A program made the translations under genes and the position numbers. Source: a virus. From it: a stretch of 64,000 nt of DNA. How positions within the stretch are numbered: the stretch's first letter is position 1; the number at the start of each line of letters is the position of its first letter. Positions 38,731 through 47,127 of this stretch are shown one piece after another. Location of the stretch: positions 1 through 64,000 of IMG/VR virus record IMGVR_UViG_3300009008_000013; one strand, 5' to 3'. The notes under the pieces are model-generated. The model was not told where the DNA came from. It searched no databases and saw only the letters and a list, made by a program, of their open reading frames with translations.

Positions 38731-38765
38731 TTAAATATTTATTAATAAATATTTAAATATTTATT
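38729..38765 (-). promoter_or_regulatory. 30-bp palindrome with late promoter elements
   Basis: A perfect palindrome covers 38729-38758, with half-site ATTTAAATATTTATT. It holds AATAAATA on the minus strand (38743-38736), ending 5 nt before the ATG at 38730, and another on the plus strand (38744-38751). A third AATAAATA on the minus strand is at 38765-38758. Likely late promoter(s) for radical SAM gene A, giving an almost leaderless mRNA. Confidence 0.6.
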
Positions 38766-38895
38766 TGTATATAAATGGATCTCTCTTTTTAAGTTCTTTT
38801 AAACGCTTTCTATATCGTATCTCACGCTTAATTGCGTTAATAGGACGCATAGCTTGATACTTTGCTTTTTTATAGTATTTTTTTAATGTGTTCAT
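38761..38895 (-). CDS. Small basic phage protein
   Basis: 44 residues, strongly basic (MNTLKKYYKKAKYQAMRP then REIRYRKRLKELKKRDPFIYK). The ATG lies in the end of the SGNH gene 38870-39697 (26-bp overlap). The C-terminal RYRxRLKxLKKRDPFIY pattern recurs in small proteins of marine T4-like phages, as I recall. Possibly nucleic-acid binding. Its stop overlaps a late promoter element. Confidence 0.55.
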   Translation of the reverse strand: MNTLKKYYKKAKYQAMRPINAIKREIRYRKRLKELKKRDPFIYK

Positions 38896-39697
38896 AAATT
38901 ATCTCTGCCGCGTCTTCGTGTGCTTTCTCTAAAGGATGCGAAGTTGCAAATTCATAATTATTTATAAGTGCCCAGTCATTGAATCCCAAATACTTACTTG
39001 TTGGCCATGCTCCGGGAAAATGAAACCATACATCTTTATCAATTAATGTTCTTAAATTAATAGTATATTGATTAGTATGATCTTCAAATAATTGCGAAGG
39101 CGTATGATGTCCTACGTATGTGAATAAGTATTTAATATTTTTACTATTCAAAAATTCTTGAAGTAATAATATTTCTTTTAAACTGGTATATACATCGTCT
39201 TCATCGCTTACAGTATAATACCATGCTTTTGCTAAGTCTACAATGCCTGCTTCTTTATATATATTATATTTTCTTTCTAAAGTGGCTTTAGTACTTTCGT
39301 AATTGGGAGCATCAGAACTAACCTTTTTAAACCATTCAGATTTTACTTCATTGGTTGCGGCATAAGGATCTAACGATAACCACTCTGAATCTACTTTATA
39401 CATTTGGTCATTCAATGTTCCATTTATTAATTTGAACTCGCGCCTTGCAATAAATGTATACATGACTTGTACAAAAACATCTTCAGGATCATACTTCTTT
39501 AAGAATTCAATAGTATAATATAACACTCGCCGTGCCATAAATGCATTGCCTCTTCCACTAGCTGCCGTGTTTATGTGCTTGGCTCCTAGTTTATTAGATA
39601 CTAAATTACTCCAAGCATATTTACTAGGTCCAATACTATCATTTGGTAATTCAGCACCATAAGTAAAACTATCTCCGGATGAGATGCATATTTTCAT
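38870..39697 (-). CDS. SGNH/GDSL hydrolase
   Basis: 275 residues. Block I is CISSGDSFTYGAEL; an Asn-Gly region follows in INTAASGRGNAFMARRV (block II/III-like); the C-terminal SHPLEKAHEDAAEIIYEHI supplies the His of block V. A second member of this family within 1.5 kb (see 36807-37454); the two differ in length and insertions, so they probably handle different acyl-sugar substrates. Starts directly downstream of the 39706 gene. Confidence 0.8.
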   Translation of the reverse strand: MKICISSGDSFTYGAELPNDSIGPSKYAWSNLVSNKLGAKHINTAASGRGNAFMARRVLYYTIEFLKKYDPEDVFVQVMYTFIARREFKLINGTLNDQMYKVDSEWLSLDPYAATNEVKSEWFKKVSSDAPNYESTKATLERKYNIYKEAGIVDLAKAWYYTVSDEDDVYTSLKEILLLQEFLNSKNIKYLFTYVGHHTPSQLFEDHTNQYTINLRTLIDKDVWFHFPGAWPTSKYLGFNDWALINNYEFATSHPLEKAHEDAAEIIYEHIKKIL

Positions 39698-39705
39698 ATT
39701 CTTAT

Positions 39706-40812
39706 TTAACGTATTTGATCTATTTGTAATTGTTTAAAGTTACTATCGTGCCAAAAATAATCGAATGTAGCACTTGCGTCAGATGTTTGTAACTTATAAA
39801 CATCTAAATAGTCATTCATAATATACCAAGTTAGATAAGGTATGTCAGTATTAAAAGACTTTTGTAAGTTAACTTGTCCTACCTGTGGATGCCCCAATGT
39901 TAATGTTGGATCATCAGGATCTAATCCGTTTTGCCTTAACCAATTTATAAATTCATTAATTCGTTCATTATGATGTGGGAAATCTGACTTCCTTGACCAA
40001 CTAATATCAAAATCACCTGCGGCTTTTGTTTGTGATCGGCATGCAATAGTAATTTCACCCAATGTCATTGTATTGCCACCACTGATATCTAATGCACCAC
40101 CTTCATCTATAAAAACTTCCCAATGCGTTTTACCAACTGCTTTATTAACACCTACATAAACACCGCCAAACACTTTGTCTAAGCTACCAATTCCAAACCC
40201 TTCGAAGTCTGATTCATCTACTAAATCAAAGCGTGGTGCATTTAACCAACACATTAATTGTGACTTCTGCATCCACTCAGGCGCCTGTACTAACTTACGA
40301 TTAGTTAATGCCCATGTTTCAAACTCGTGACATAACAAATTAAGTTGCCTTATATGATACTTTTCTTCAGGTGTGGCGTTTTTAAAATGCCGAGACATTG
40401 ACGTTGACGTATCACCTGTATCAATGCCTTGTAATTCTTCAAACCATCTATGTAACCAATTAAACTTTTCATGTTTAATGGATAGTCCTGGATGGCCAAA
40501 CCCTACTTCACCATAATTAATACAATTTTCTAATGTATATGGCGCTGTTTCTATATTATAGTTTAATGAACTACTGTTAATAAAGTCTATCGTATCGTTG
40601 ATTTCATCAAGAATCAATTGCCCTGATCGTTTTCCGTTTACAAAACCCAAAAAGCAATAGTTTTTTTCAAGTATTAAATTGTCGTTAAGTATTCCGTTTA
40701 ACGCTGTAAGCCATTTGCGACTTAACCCTGTATCATATACGTCAATATAGACATCCATAGTACTATGATATCTTGTTCTTAACGTCATTACAATTTCATC
40801 TAATTTTTTCAT
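39706..40812 (-). CDS. Unknown protein, distant paralogue of 33540-34466
   Basis: 368 residues, no recognised domain. Begins with a strand-helix unit (MDVYIDVYDTGLSRKWLTALNGIL), then LHRWFEELQG, a strongly aromatic middle, a possible beta-barrel region (DKVFGGVYVGVNKAVGKTHWEVFIDEGG), and the C-terminal INEFINWLRQNGLDPDDPTLTLGHPQVGQVNL. These pieces match in order the 33540 product. Overlaps the 2OG oxygenase gene by 17 bp. It could be a partner or acceptor protein of the neighbouring enzymes; this is inference only. Confidence 0.55.
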   Translation of the reverse strand: MKKLDEIVMTLRTRYHSTMDVYIDVYDTGLSRKWLTALNGILNDNLILEKNYCFLGFVNGKRSGQLILDEINDTIDFINSSSLNYNIETAPYTLENCINYGEVGFGHPGLSIKHEKFNWLHRWFEELQGIDTGDTSTSMSRHFKNATPEEKYHIRQLNLLCHEFETWALTNRKLVQAPEWMQKSQLMCWLNAPRFDLVDESDFEGFGIGSLDKVFGGVYVGVNKAVGKTHWEVFIDEGGALDISGGNTMTLGEITIACRSQTKAAGDFDISWSRKSDFPHHNERINEFINWLRQNGLDPDDPTLTLGHPQVGQVNLQKSFNTDIPYLTWYIMNDYLDVYKLQTSDASATFDYFWHDSNFKQLQIDQIR

Positions 40813-41572
40813 TGATTAGTTTCTCCTTTACTTCTTCAAATGTTTTACCATATAGGCATACTCTAAGCGTAAGTCTTTCATTTGGTGTTGCTTCTACACG
40901 ATGTTCTATACCACTATTAATTAACGCTACCTTGTAGGTATCTACTTTATAATAATTGTCACCTTCTCTAAACTCTGTTGCTCCACGTTTACTAGTTTCG
41001 CTATCTAAGTTAATAGCTATAACAATAGGTGTAAAAGTAATGTTATTAGACTTTAACAATCTATCCGGAACTGTTATAACATTATCCACATGCCAGTCGA
41101 TGCTAGTATTTTTTGCTGACCATACGTAATTTACATCATAATCTAAAATAAAGTCTTGCAAATTTAAATGTTCAATTAATTGTTTTCCTATTTCTTGCAT
41201 GTATTTTTTATTATCAGTAAACTCTTTAATACTGTGTTGGTCCTCAAGAACATTAAAACGAGAGTACAACGGATTATCTGCTTGCCCTACTAATATAACT
41301 CCTTCTGTTCCTTTTTTGTCAGTAACTAGTGGGCGAATTTTTTCCATATCTATAGAATCATAATAATCTTTGTTTTTTACTATTAGATCTAAGACTTTTT
41401 TCAGTGCTTTAGATTTATCTTTTTCCTCAACTGAATAATATGTTTCTCTATATTTTCTAAGTATAGAAAAAACTTCTCTTAACTTAGCAATATCAAACAT
41501 GTCATATTTGTCGTTAAAATCAATGTGTTGTGAACCAACCCATGGTTCAGATTTGTCTAATATCTTATCCAT
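40796..41572 (-). CDS. 2-oxoglutarate/Fe(II)-dependent oxygenase-like protein
   Basis: 258 residues. Double-stranded beta-helix signature in the C-terminal half: iron-binding HxD in IDWHVDN (H161, D163) and the distal His with following Arg in SGIEHRVEATPNERLTLRV (H224, R237). TFTPIVIAINLD and GATEFREGDNYY are typical strands. It should hydroxylate a peptide or small molecule. Strong AGGAGGA before the ATG. Lies between a HugZ-like flavoprotein and an unknown gene, in the radical SAM island. Confidence 0.75.
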   Translation of the reverse strand: MDKILDKSEPWVGSQHIDFNDKYDMFDIAKLREVFSILRKYRETYYSVEEKDKSKALKKVLDLIVKNKDYYDSIDMEKIRPLVTDKKGTEGVILVGQADNPLYSRFNVLEDQHSIKEFTDNKKYMQEIGKQLIEHLNLQDFILDYDVNYVWSAKNTSIDWHVDNVITVPDRLLKSNNITFTPIVIAINLDSETSKRGATEFREGDNYYKVDTYKVALINSGIEHRVEATPNERLTLRVCLYGKTFEEVKEKLINEKIR

Positions 41573-41573
41573 T

Positions 41574-42122
41574 TTATATTCCTCCTATTGTTGTAGTATC
41601 AAACTTTAGAAATTCTTGTTCATCAATACTGGTGCGTATCCAAGCTGCCTTAGCAAATCCTCCATTTAACCTAATAGACTCGACATTGAGTCTATACATA
41701 TTAAAGTCTAAAAAGTCAAAAAATCCTCTTGCTTTCTTATGCTTTTCTAAAAACTTTGATTTGTGTTCATTCTTGTCTACTAATTCTACTCTGCCTATAA
41801 AAGTGGCTCTGGGACTATTCATTCTCATACGTCCATGTAAACTACCGTCAATTGTGCCATCTAATAATAAAGATATCTTTTTGTATGTTTGAATATTTTT
41901 ACTATGGTCTGACAAATCTGATATAAAAATATAAGGAACTTTTCTAATAAAGCATGACTGAACCAAACTTACATATGGATGAGTTTGTAATGCATCATGA
42001 CCATTTCCTAATGAAGTGGCCATATACATAAAACCACTATCAGCAGTTATTAAATTTTCAACAATATGTATTGCGTCTACTGTAGTAAAATTTGTTTCTA
42101 AACTTTTATCGTCTTCCACCAT
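41574..42122 (-). CDS. HugZ-like pyridoxamine-phosphate-oxidase-fold protein
   Basis: 182 residues. Split-barrel flavin/haem fold suggested by GFMYMATSLGNGHDALQTHPYVSLVQSCF, PYIFISDLSDHSKNIQTYKKISLLLDG, SPRATFIGRVELVDKNE, and the HugZ-like end FFDFLDFNMYRLNVESIRLNGGFAKAAWI. Relatives degrade haem or bind flavin. Overlaps radical SAM gene B by 25 bp, so co-translated. It may supply redox chemistry to the island; substrate unknown. Confidence 0.72.
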   Translation of the reverse strand: MVEDDKSLETNFTTVDAIHIVENLITADSGFMYMATSLGNGHDALQTHPYVSLVQSCFIRKVPYIFISDLSDHSKNIQTYKKISLLLDGTIDGSLHGRMRMNSPRATFIGRVELVDKNEHKSKFLEKHKKARGFFDFLDFNMYRLNVESIRLNGGFAKAAWIRTSIDEQEFLKFDTTTIGGI

Positions 42123-43411
42123 TCTAAAATCTCGCCATTCAAAATATTATCTATAGTATAACTGGTTTTACGCAGATTGTCAATTTTTGCCATGCGTTGT
42201 TTGCCTTTCAAGATGCCTTGTTCGTACTCGTCGGACCACTCTTCTTGGAAAGTTGGTCTTTCTTTTAGATTTTTTAATACATCTATTAGCGGTTGTTGTT
42301 TCCATGTTGCCTCCTTACATTCTTCTAATAATTGATCTACTTTGTCGTTTAATAAGTTACGTGGTAAACACAATGGACTCATTATAATGTCCGGTGTAAA
42401 AGCAAAAGTAACTTTTGCTAATAACATCGTATCTAACTCCTTACTTAATTCAAACATATTTTTTACTTCATATAATCCAGGTAAGGTTAAAGTAAAGTCT
42501 AAACGCATTTGGTTTGGATGCTTTTGTGCCGCCATACCTTGTTTATAATAGTGTAAAAACTTACTCCAATCTAAACCATCGCGTATGTATTCTCCTATAG
42601 CACCTGTACCATCAATTGATGCACATATTTGCCAGTCGCGTATATTGTCTAGTATATTTCTAAACAAATGCGTTCCTTTATACTCTATACGAGATAAGTT
42701 TGTATTATATCTTGCGTATACTTTACTTCCGTGTCCTTGTTCTATAATTTGTTTCATATACTTCCAATGTTCTTCAAACATTAGAGGTTCGCCACCTACC
42801 CAGTATATCTCTTCTACTTTGCCATTTGCTACTGCATCAGCAAATTCTTTTTCTACTACTTGCGATTGAACCTCGCTTATTTGTTTTCTTACAGTTGGGT
42901 CCATCCAATTATTTTTTGGATTACTGTAATCAATCATGTTGTTGTTACGTTGTTCTGTTTCCCAACTACTACTTAACATATCGCCACACATACGACATTT
43001 AAAATTACATAAATTACTAAAGCGATAATCCCAACTTACTGGCTTCATTGTAGTGTAGCCTGTTTCGTCTGTACTTGCTATCACTTCGTCGTATTTGTGT
43101 TTAAATAAATTCCAAAAATAATCTCTATATACGTCAGTGTTTAGTAATTTTTTATTACATACTTGGCAAGCATCTATTTCTTCTCCCGCCATGTGTGCTC
43201 TACGTACACTTTTCATATATTCACTATTCCAATGTTCTTCTAATGATATTGGATTATATTCACCTGTGCCGGCTTCAGTGTCTATATATTGCTTAAAGCT
43301 TTGTGCAGGCTCGCGTGAAGCGCAACACAATCTACGTTCTGTTTGTGGACTTAGGTAAGTATGCACCCACGGTGCCATACACATTGTTTCTGGTTTTTGT
43401 ATTTTTTTCAT
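42098..43411 (-). CDS. Radical SAM enzyme B, N-terminal twitch cluster
   Basis: 437 residues. N-terminal cysteine module: C11 in MCMAPWVH, the C29-C30 pair in RRLCCASREP, and C82/C85 in ACQVC. Radical SAM motif CNFKCRMC (C135, C139, C142), then YWVGGEPLMFEEHW. The order (auxiliary cluster before the barrel) matches the twitch-domain radical SAM family. ASIDGTGAIGEYIRDGLDW is shared with the other members of this island (…EYIRxGxxW). Abuts gene C with one base between. Confidence 0.9.
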   Translation of the reverse strand: MKKIQKPETMCMAPWVHTYLSPQTERRLCCASREPAQSFKQYIDTEAGTGEYNPISLEEHWNSEYMKSVRRAHMAGEEIDACQVCNKKLLNTDVYRDYFWNLFKHKYDEVIASTDETGYTTMKPVSWDYRFSNLCNFKCRMCGDMLSSSWETEQRNNNMIDYSNPKNNWMDPTVRKQISEVQSQVVEKEFADAVANGKVEEIYWVGGEPLMFEEHWKYMKQIIEQGHGSKVYARYNTNLSRIEYKGTHLFRNILDNIRDWQICASIDGTGAIGEYIRDGLDWSKFLHYYKQGMAAQKHPNQMRLDFTLTLPGLYEVKNMFELSKELDTMLLAKVTFAFTPDIIMSPLCLPRNLLNDKVDQLLEECKEATWKQQPLIDVLKNLKERPTFQEEWSDEYEQGILKGKQRMAKIDNLRKTSYTIDNILNGEILEWWKTIKV

Positions 43412-43412
43412 T

Positions 43413-44549
43413 TTATTTTTTGGGTATTAATAATGAATCTTTACTAATGCTTATATTTCTGTTGAAAGTGATCGGAGGTACTTCCGGAGCGTGAAACCAC
43501 GGATGTGTTATGATATTATTATAGATTTTAACCCATTCATCATATAATTCGTGGTCAGGCATGAATACTTGTTGTCTTTTAAAATTTGTGTAGCGGTCTG
43601 CTTCCGTCAAGCCGTTATTCTGATCTACCACTGGCCATGTTATGCCCCACGCCGTGCCCCAATCGTGTACAGGGTTAAGAAATCCTTTAACTTCAAACTT
43701 TTCGCAAAGATTTATAAAATTTATAATATCTTTAAAATTATTTTTTTGCACAACAAAAGTCATATGAAATACATAATTATTATCTTTCAAAAATTGTAAA
43801 TTATCTAGAACAGTTTCCCATTTGCCAGGAGGTCTAACAATGTTATATACGTCCTTAGTGCCTGCATCAATGCTTATTGAAAATTCTTGTATATTATTTT
43901 TTAACATAGTAGATGTTTCAAACTTGGATTGATCTATTAATGTTGCATTTGATCTAATTGTAAAACGATGTTTTGGATTTGGTTTATAATTATATATAAT
44001 TTCACTATATATTTTACTAGCAAAAGGTTCACCGCCGGCGAATTCTATAAGTACTGATCCTTTATATTTGTCCAAAAGTTCTAAGAATTTTTTTACATAA
44101 CTTTTTTTCTTTTCAAACTGTTTTCCAGATTTATAATACATCAGTTCATTTCTGCAACTAGGGCACTGTAAATTGCAACTATCATCCGTTGTTATATTAA
44201 TTGTAAAATCATGAAATGGATCCTCCTCCTCAAAAGGACCATGACAATGTTTTAGATCACAAAATTTAAATGTTGATCCTGCTTTTGTGTTTTCTTGTAG
44301 TTTTTTAGCAACTGGGTTGTTCCATATATCATGCAATCTATAAAAATCAAAAATATGGCCAACAGGATAAGGTAAGAATCCTTCACAACTACATATAAAA
44401 ATATATCCATCTTTATCCATCGTCATGTTGGTTTCAGGAAGAATACATGTAAAATTTTTAGCAGATAAGTCGACTTTATTTCTATACTTATTTTTTAAGG
44501 AGAAATTACCGCCGGTTTTTCGAACAAGGGTTAAATATTTTGTATCCAT
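43413..44549 (-). CDS. Radical SAM enzyme C, paralogue of A
   Basis: 378 residues. N-terminal cysteines C35, C53/C55, C97, C102 in the same pattern as enzyme A; radical SAM motif CNLQCPSC (C125, C129, C132); IEFAGGEPFAS has a normal GGEP. Shares FTIRSNAT, SISIDAGTKDVY and FVVQKNNFKDIINF with A but has a longer C-terminal segment. Overlaps gene D by 19 bp. Two copies of this subtype imply two related substrates or a two-step modification. Confidence 0.9.
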   Translation of the reverse strand: MDTKYLTLVRKTGGNFSLKNKYRNKVDLSAKNFTCILPETNMTMDKDGYIFICSCEGFLPYPVGHIFDFYRLHDIWNNPVAKKLQENTKAGSTFKFCDLKHCHGPFEEEDPFHDFTINITTDDSCNLQCPSCRNELMYYKSGKQFEKKKSYVKKFLELLDKYKGSVLIEFAGGEPFASKIYSEIIYNYKPNPKHRFTIRSNATLIDQSKFETSTMLKNNIQEFSISIDAGTKDVYNIVRPPGKWETVLDNLQFLKDNNYVFHMTFVVQKNNFKDIINFINLCEKFEVKGFLNPVHDWGTAWGITWPVVDQNNGLTEADRYTNFKRQQVFMPDHELYDEWVKIYNNIITHPWFHAPEVPPITFNRNISISKDSLLIPKK

Positions 44550-45877
44550 TTTTTATAGTCATAATTTATGAATTCTGCTAACACAGAATCAACATCATTT
44601 AAAGTTTTGCTTCTTACACTATCTACTTTACAGATAATGGTATGTAACATGGTGTCTAGATATTCTTCACCATCTTTTTCCTTTCTAAGATCTTCACTAT
44701 ACATATAAGAAATTAAAGACTCTACTTCTTTTACGTTATCAAAGTTTTTATCTATTAACTCTTGCCAATTATATGCTCTTAACTTATTTGCAATAATATC
44801 TTTTACTTCAGGTGAATGCATTTGTATATTAAAATGTTTGGGATAATGCATTAAATTTAGATACCAAGAATCTAAGTCTTTAATTTCTTTAACCCAGTCT
44901 GCAACATCTGTTATGTTATGGAAATTAAACAAGTTAAATGTAGTGCATATTTCTGTTTCCATGTTACTGGTTTTGTTCTCAGAAATATACAGTATATTAC
45001 TGTTTACTTCATCCCATTTTGCACCATAACGTTGGTATTCAAATTTATCGCCAATATCATCTACACTAAAAGATATTCTACAATGTTTAAAATGTGGTAA
45101 AATATCATGAAATTCATCTTTTGGCAACTGAGTGCCATTTGTATTATAATGAATATTTATATTTTTTGCGTGTCCGGATTCAATTAATGTTTCTAATACT
45201 GTAAAGTGTTCTTTAATCATCCAGGGTTCACCGCCTGTAAACTCTAAATGCTTTACGTTAGGCAATATTTCCTTTAGGTCTTCCCAAAATTGCGGACTTT
45301 TGCGTGGCCATTCGCCTTGCTTTAGATAGTAATATGCTGATGATTTTTTTGCATCTTCTTTTTTAAGTCCATGGAACTTTATATCTAATTCTATTTCTTC
45401 TTGCGCCCATTTGCTACTACTCCATGATCCGCATATTCTACATTTTAAATTACAAATAGTTCCTAACTTTAAGTCTAAATATGCAATATCATTTTCTGTA
45501 ATATCTTTACTAAAAATATCACGCATTTCAGGCAAGTGATGTGTAAAGTAGTGTGCCCAATTTATACGTTTACTTTCCAATCCAGCGTCTTCCTCATCCC
45601 AACACTTTTTGCAAATCTCAGGCTTTTTGCCGTCTAAGAAGTCTTGTCGTAACTTTTGCATATCAGGACTATTAAACGCATTTGTAATATTGTCGCCATT
45701 GTTTAAATTATACGGCTCATTTGTTCCTTCTTTACGCACAGGCCCTTCTGTCATACAACAAGGTTTAAGCCATCCTTTAGCATCTGCTTCCATATGCATA
45801 AAGGGCAAGTAGCATAGTGTAGGTGTTTCCTTAAAAGAGTCTACTTTATGTATAACAGTTTTTAGTTTTTCATTCAT
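44531..45877 (-). CDS. Radical SAM enzyme D, N-terminal twitch cluster
   Basis: 448 residues. N-terminal C22 (LCYLPFMHMEADAKG), C40-C41 (KPCCMTEG), C89/C92 (ICKKC). Radical SAM motif CNLKCRIC (C142, C146, C149), GGEP in EFTGGEPWMIKEHF. IHYNTNGTQLP and RISFSVDDIGDKFEYQRYGAKW follow the common plan but lack the EYIRxG form of the others. Start ATG overlaps the stop of gene E (ATGA). Confidence 0.9.
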   Translation of the reverse strand: MNEKLKTVIHKVDSFKETPTLCYLPFMHMEADAKGWLKPCCMTEGPVRKEGTNEPYNLNNGDNITNAFNSPDMQKLRQDFLDGKKPEICKKCWDEEDAGLESKRINWAHYFTHHLPEMRDIFSKDITENDIAYLDLKLGTICNLKCRICGSWSSSKWAQEEIELDIKFHGLKKEDAKKSSAYYYLKQGEWPRKSPQFWEDLKEILPNVKHLEFTGGEPWMIKEHFTVLETLIESGHAKNINIHYNTNGTQLPKDEFHDILPHFKHCRISFSVDDIGDKFEYQRYGAKWDEVNSNILYISENKTSNMETEICTTFNLFNFHNITDVADWVKEIKDLDSWYLNLMHYPKHFNIQMHSPEVKDIIANKLRAYNWQELIDKNFDNVKEVESLISYMYSEDLRKEKDGEEYLDTMLHTIICKVDSVRSKTLNDVDSVLAEFINYDYKKWIQNI

Positions 45878-47127
45878 AGTTCACTCAACTCTGGAAATGT
45901 TTCTTTAAAGTTTTCATTTCTTACATCGTCTACTTGGTTGGTTAGTTTTAAAAAGTCTTGTAGCAATTGTTCGTTGGCAGGTTGATTAATAAAGTTAATA
46001 GCACTTTCATAACCGTTTGTTGCTCGTTGCAAGCCGTCCAACGGTCTAATATATTCAATATGCTCTTTGTATTTAGCGATTAGTTTTTCTTTAAGATTAT
46101 TTGGTAGATTGTCTATGCGATAGTGTGGTGGATTCATTAATATGTTTATGTTAAAGTCTTGTGCTTGTATTAAACCTCTATCCATCCAATCACGATGAAA
46201 GTCTGGCATATGGAAACTGTTCATTATGCTTAACGTGCAACTAATATAAAAATCCACGTTAGGACAAATTTCTAACATTTCAAATCTATTTTGTTCAGTC
46301 TCTTTCCAAATAGTTCCTTTACGTATATACTCGGCACGTTTGCCCATGCCATCCAAACTTGCGCCGACACTAACACTATCAAAATGTTTCCACATTTCAA
46401 AAATACTTTTTCCTTTAAACTTCATTTCGCTCATATTAGTGTTGTAAATAAGTTTTACATCAAAACGCTCTTGTCGTATAAGTTCTTCTAAAATTTTCCA
46501 ATGCTCAACCATTGTAAGTGGTTCACCACCCGCAAAATAAAATTGCTCAATGTATGGCATATGTCGCTTTGCTTCTTCATAAAAGTCTTTGTCATCACCA
46601 CATCGTATTACTTTGGGATGATTTGGCGTTTGTCCTAACTTAACGGCATCACTATACCAATTAGAACTAAACAGTGGTCCGCAAGTGCGACAACGGAAGT
46701 TACACATATTACTAAAGCGAACGTCCCAATACACAATTTCAAAATTTGGATCAACGTTATGTGATTTTGTTTTATTAATATGATGTCCAAAATGTTTATT
46801 TGCACTTACTCTACCACTCATGAATCCGTTTTTATCTTGTTCATAGCATTTACTACATTCTTTAAGGTGCAATTCTTTAAACATTCTATCACGTATATTT
46901 TGCATTTTCTCGCCGTGCCAAATCTCTTCCAAAGTATTATCTTTTAAATCACCAACTGGCATATTCATATCTGACATACAGCAAAGATGCACAGAGGAAT
47001 CAGGATAAGCATGTATATGAGTCCAGGGATAGATACAAAACGTAGGATTTTCTAAGAGATTGAATTGTTCTTGTGGTGATAGATCCTCAAGTTGAACTTT
47101 CAACGGCTTTTTTTCATTATAATCCAT
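45874..47127 (-). CDS. Radical SAM enzyme E, N-terminal twitch cluster
   Basis: 417 residues. N-terminal C31 (FCIYPWTHIHAYPDSS), C49-C50 (HLCCMSDM), C91/C94 (CSKCYEQD). Radical SAM motif CNFRCRTC (C142, C146, C149), FAGGEPLTMVEHW, VGASLDGMGKRAEYIRKGTIW. Very similar in layout and sequence to the next enzyme F, including YNTNMSEMKFK and PPHYRI vs GPDYYRL, so E and F are probably a tandem duplication. Overlaps F by 11 bp. Confidence 0.9.
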   Translation of the reverse strand: MDYNEKKPLKVQLEDLSPQEQFNLLENPTFCIYPWTHIHAYPDSSVHLCCMSDMNMPVGDLKDNTLEEIWHGEKMQNIRDRMFKELHLKECSKCYEQDKNGFMSGRVSANKHFGHHINKTKSHNVDPNFEIVYWDVRFSNMCNFRCRTCGPLFSSNWYSDAVKLGQTPNHPKVIRCGDDKDFYEEAKRHMPYIEQFYFAGGEPLTMVEHWKILEELIRQERFDVKLIYNTNMSEMKFKGKSIFEMWKHFDSVSVGASLDGMGKRAEYIRKGTIWKETEQNRFEMLEICPNVDFYISCTLSIMNSFHMPDFHRDWMDRGLIQAQDFNINILMNPPHYRIDNLPNNLKEKLIAKYKEHIEYIRPLDGLQRATNGYESAINFINQPANEQLLQDFLKLTNQVDDVRNENFKETFPELSEL

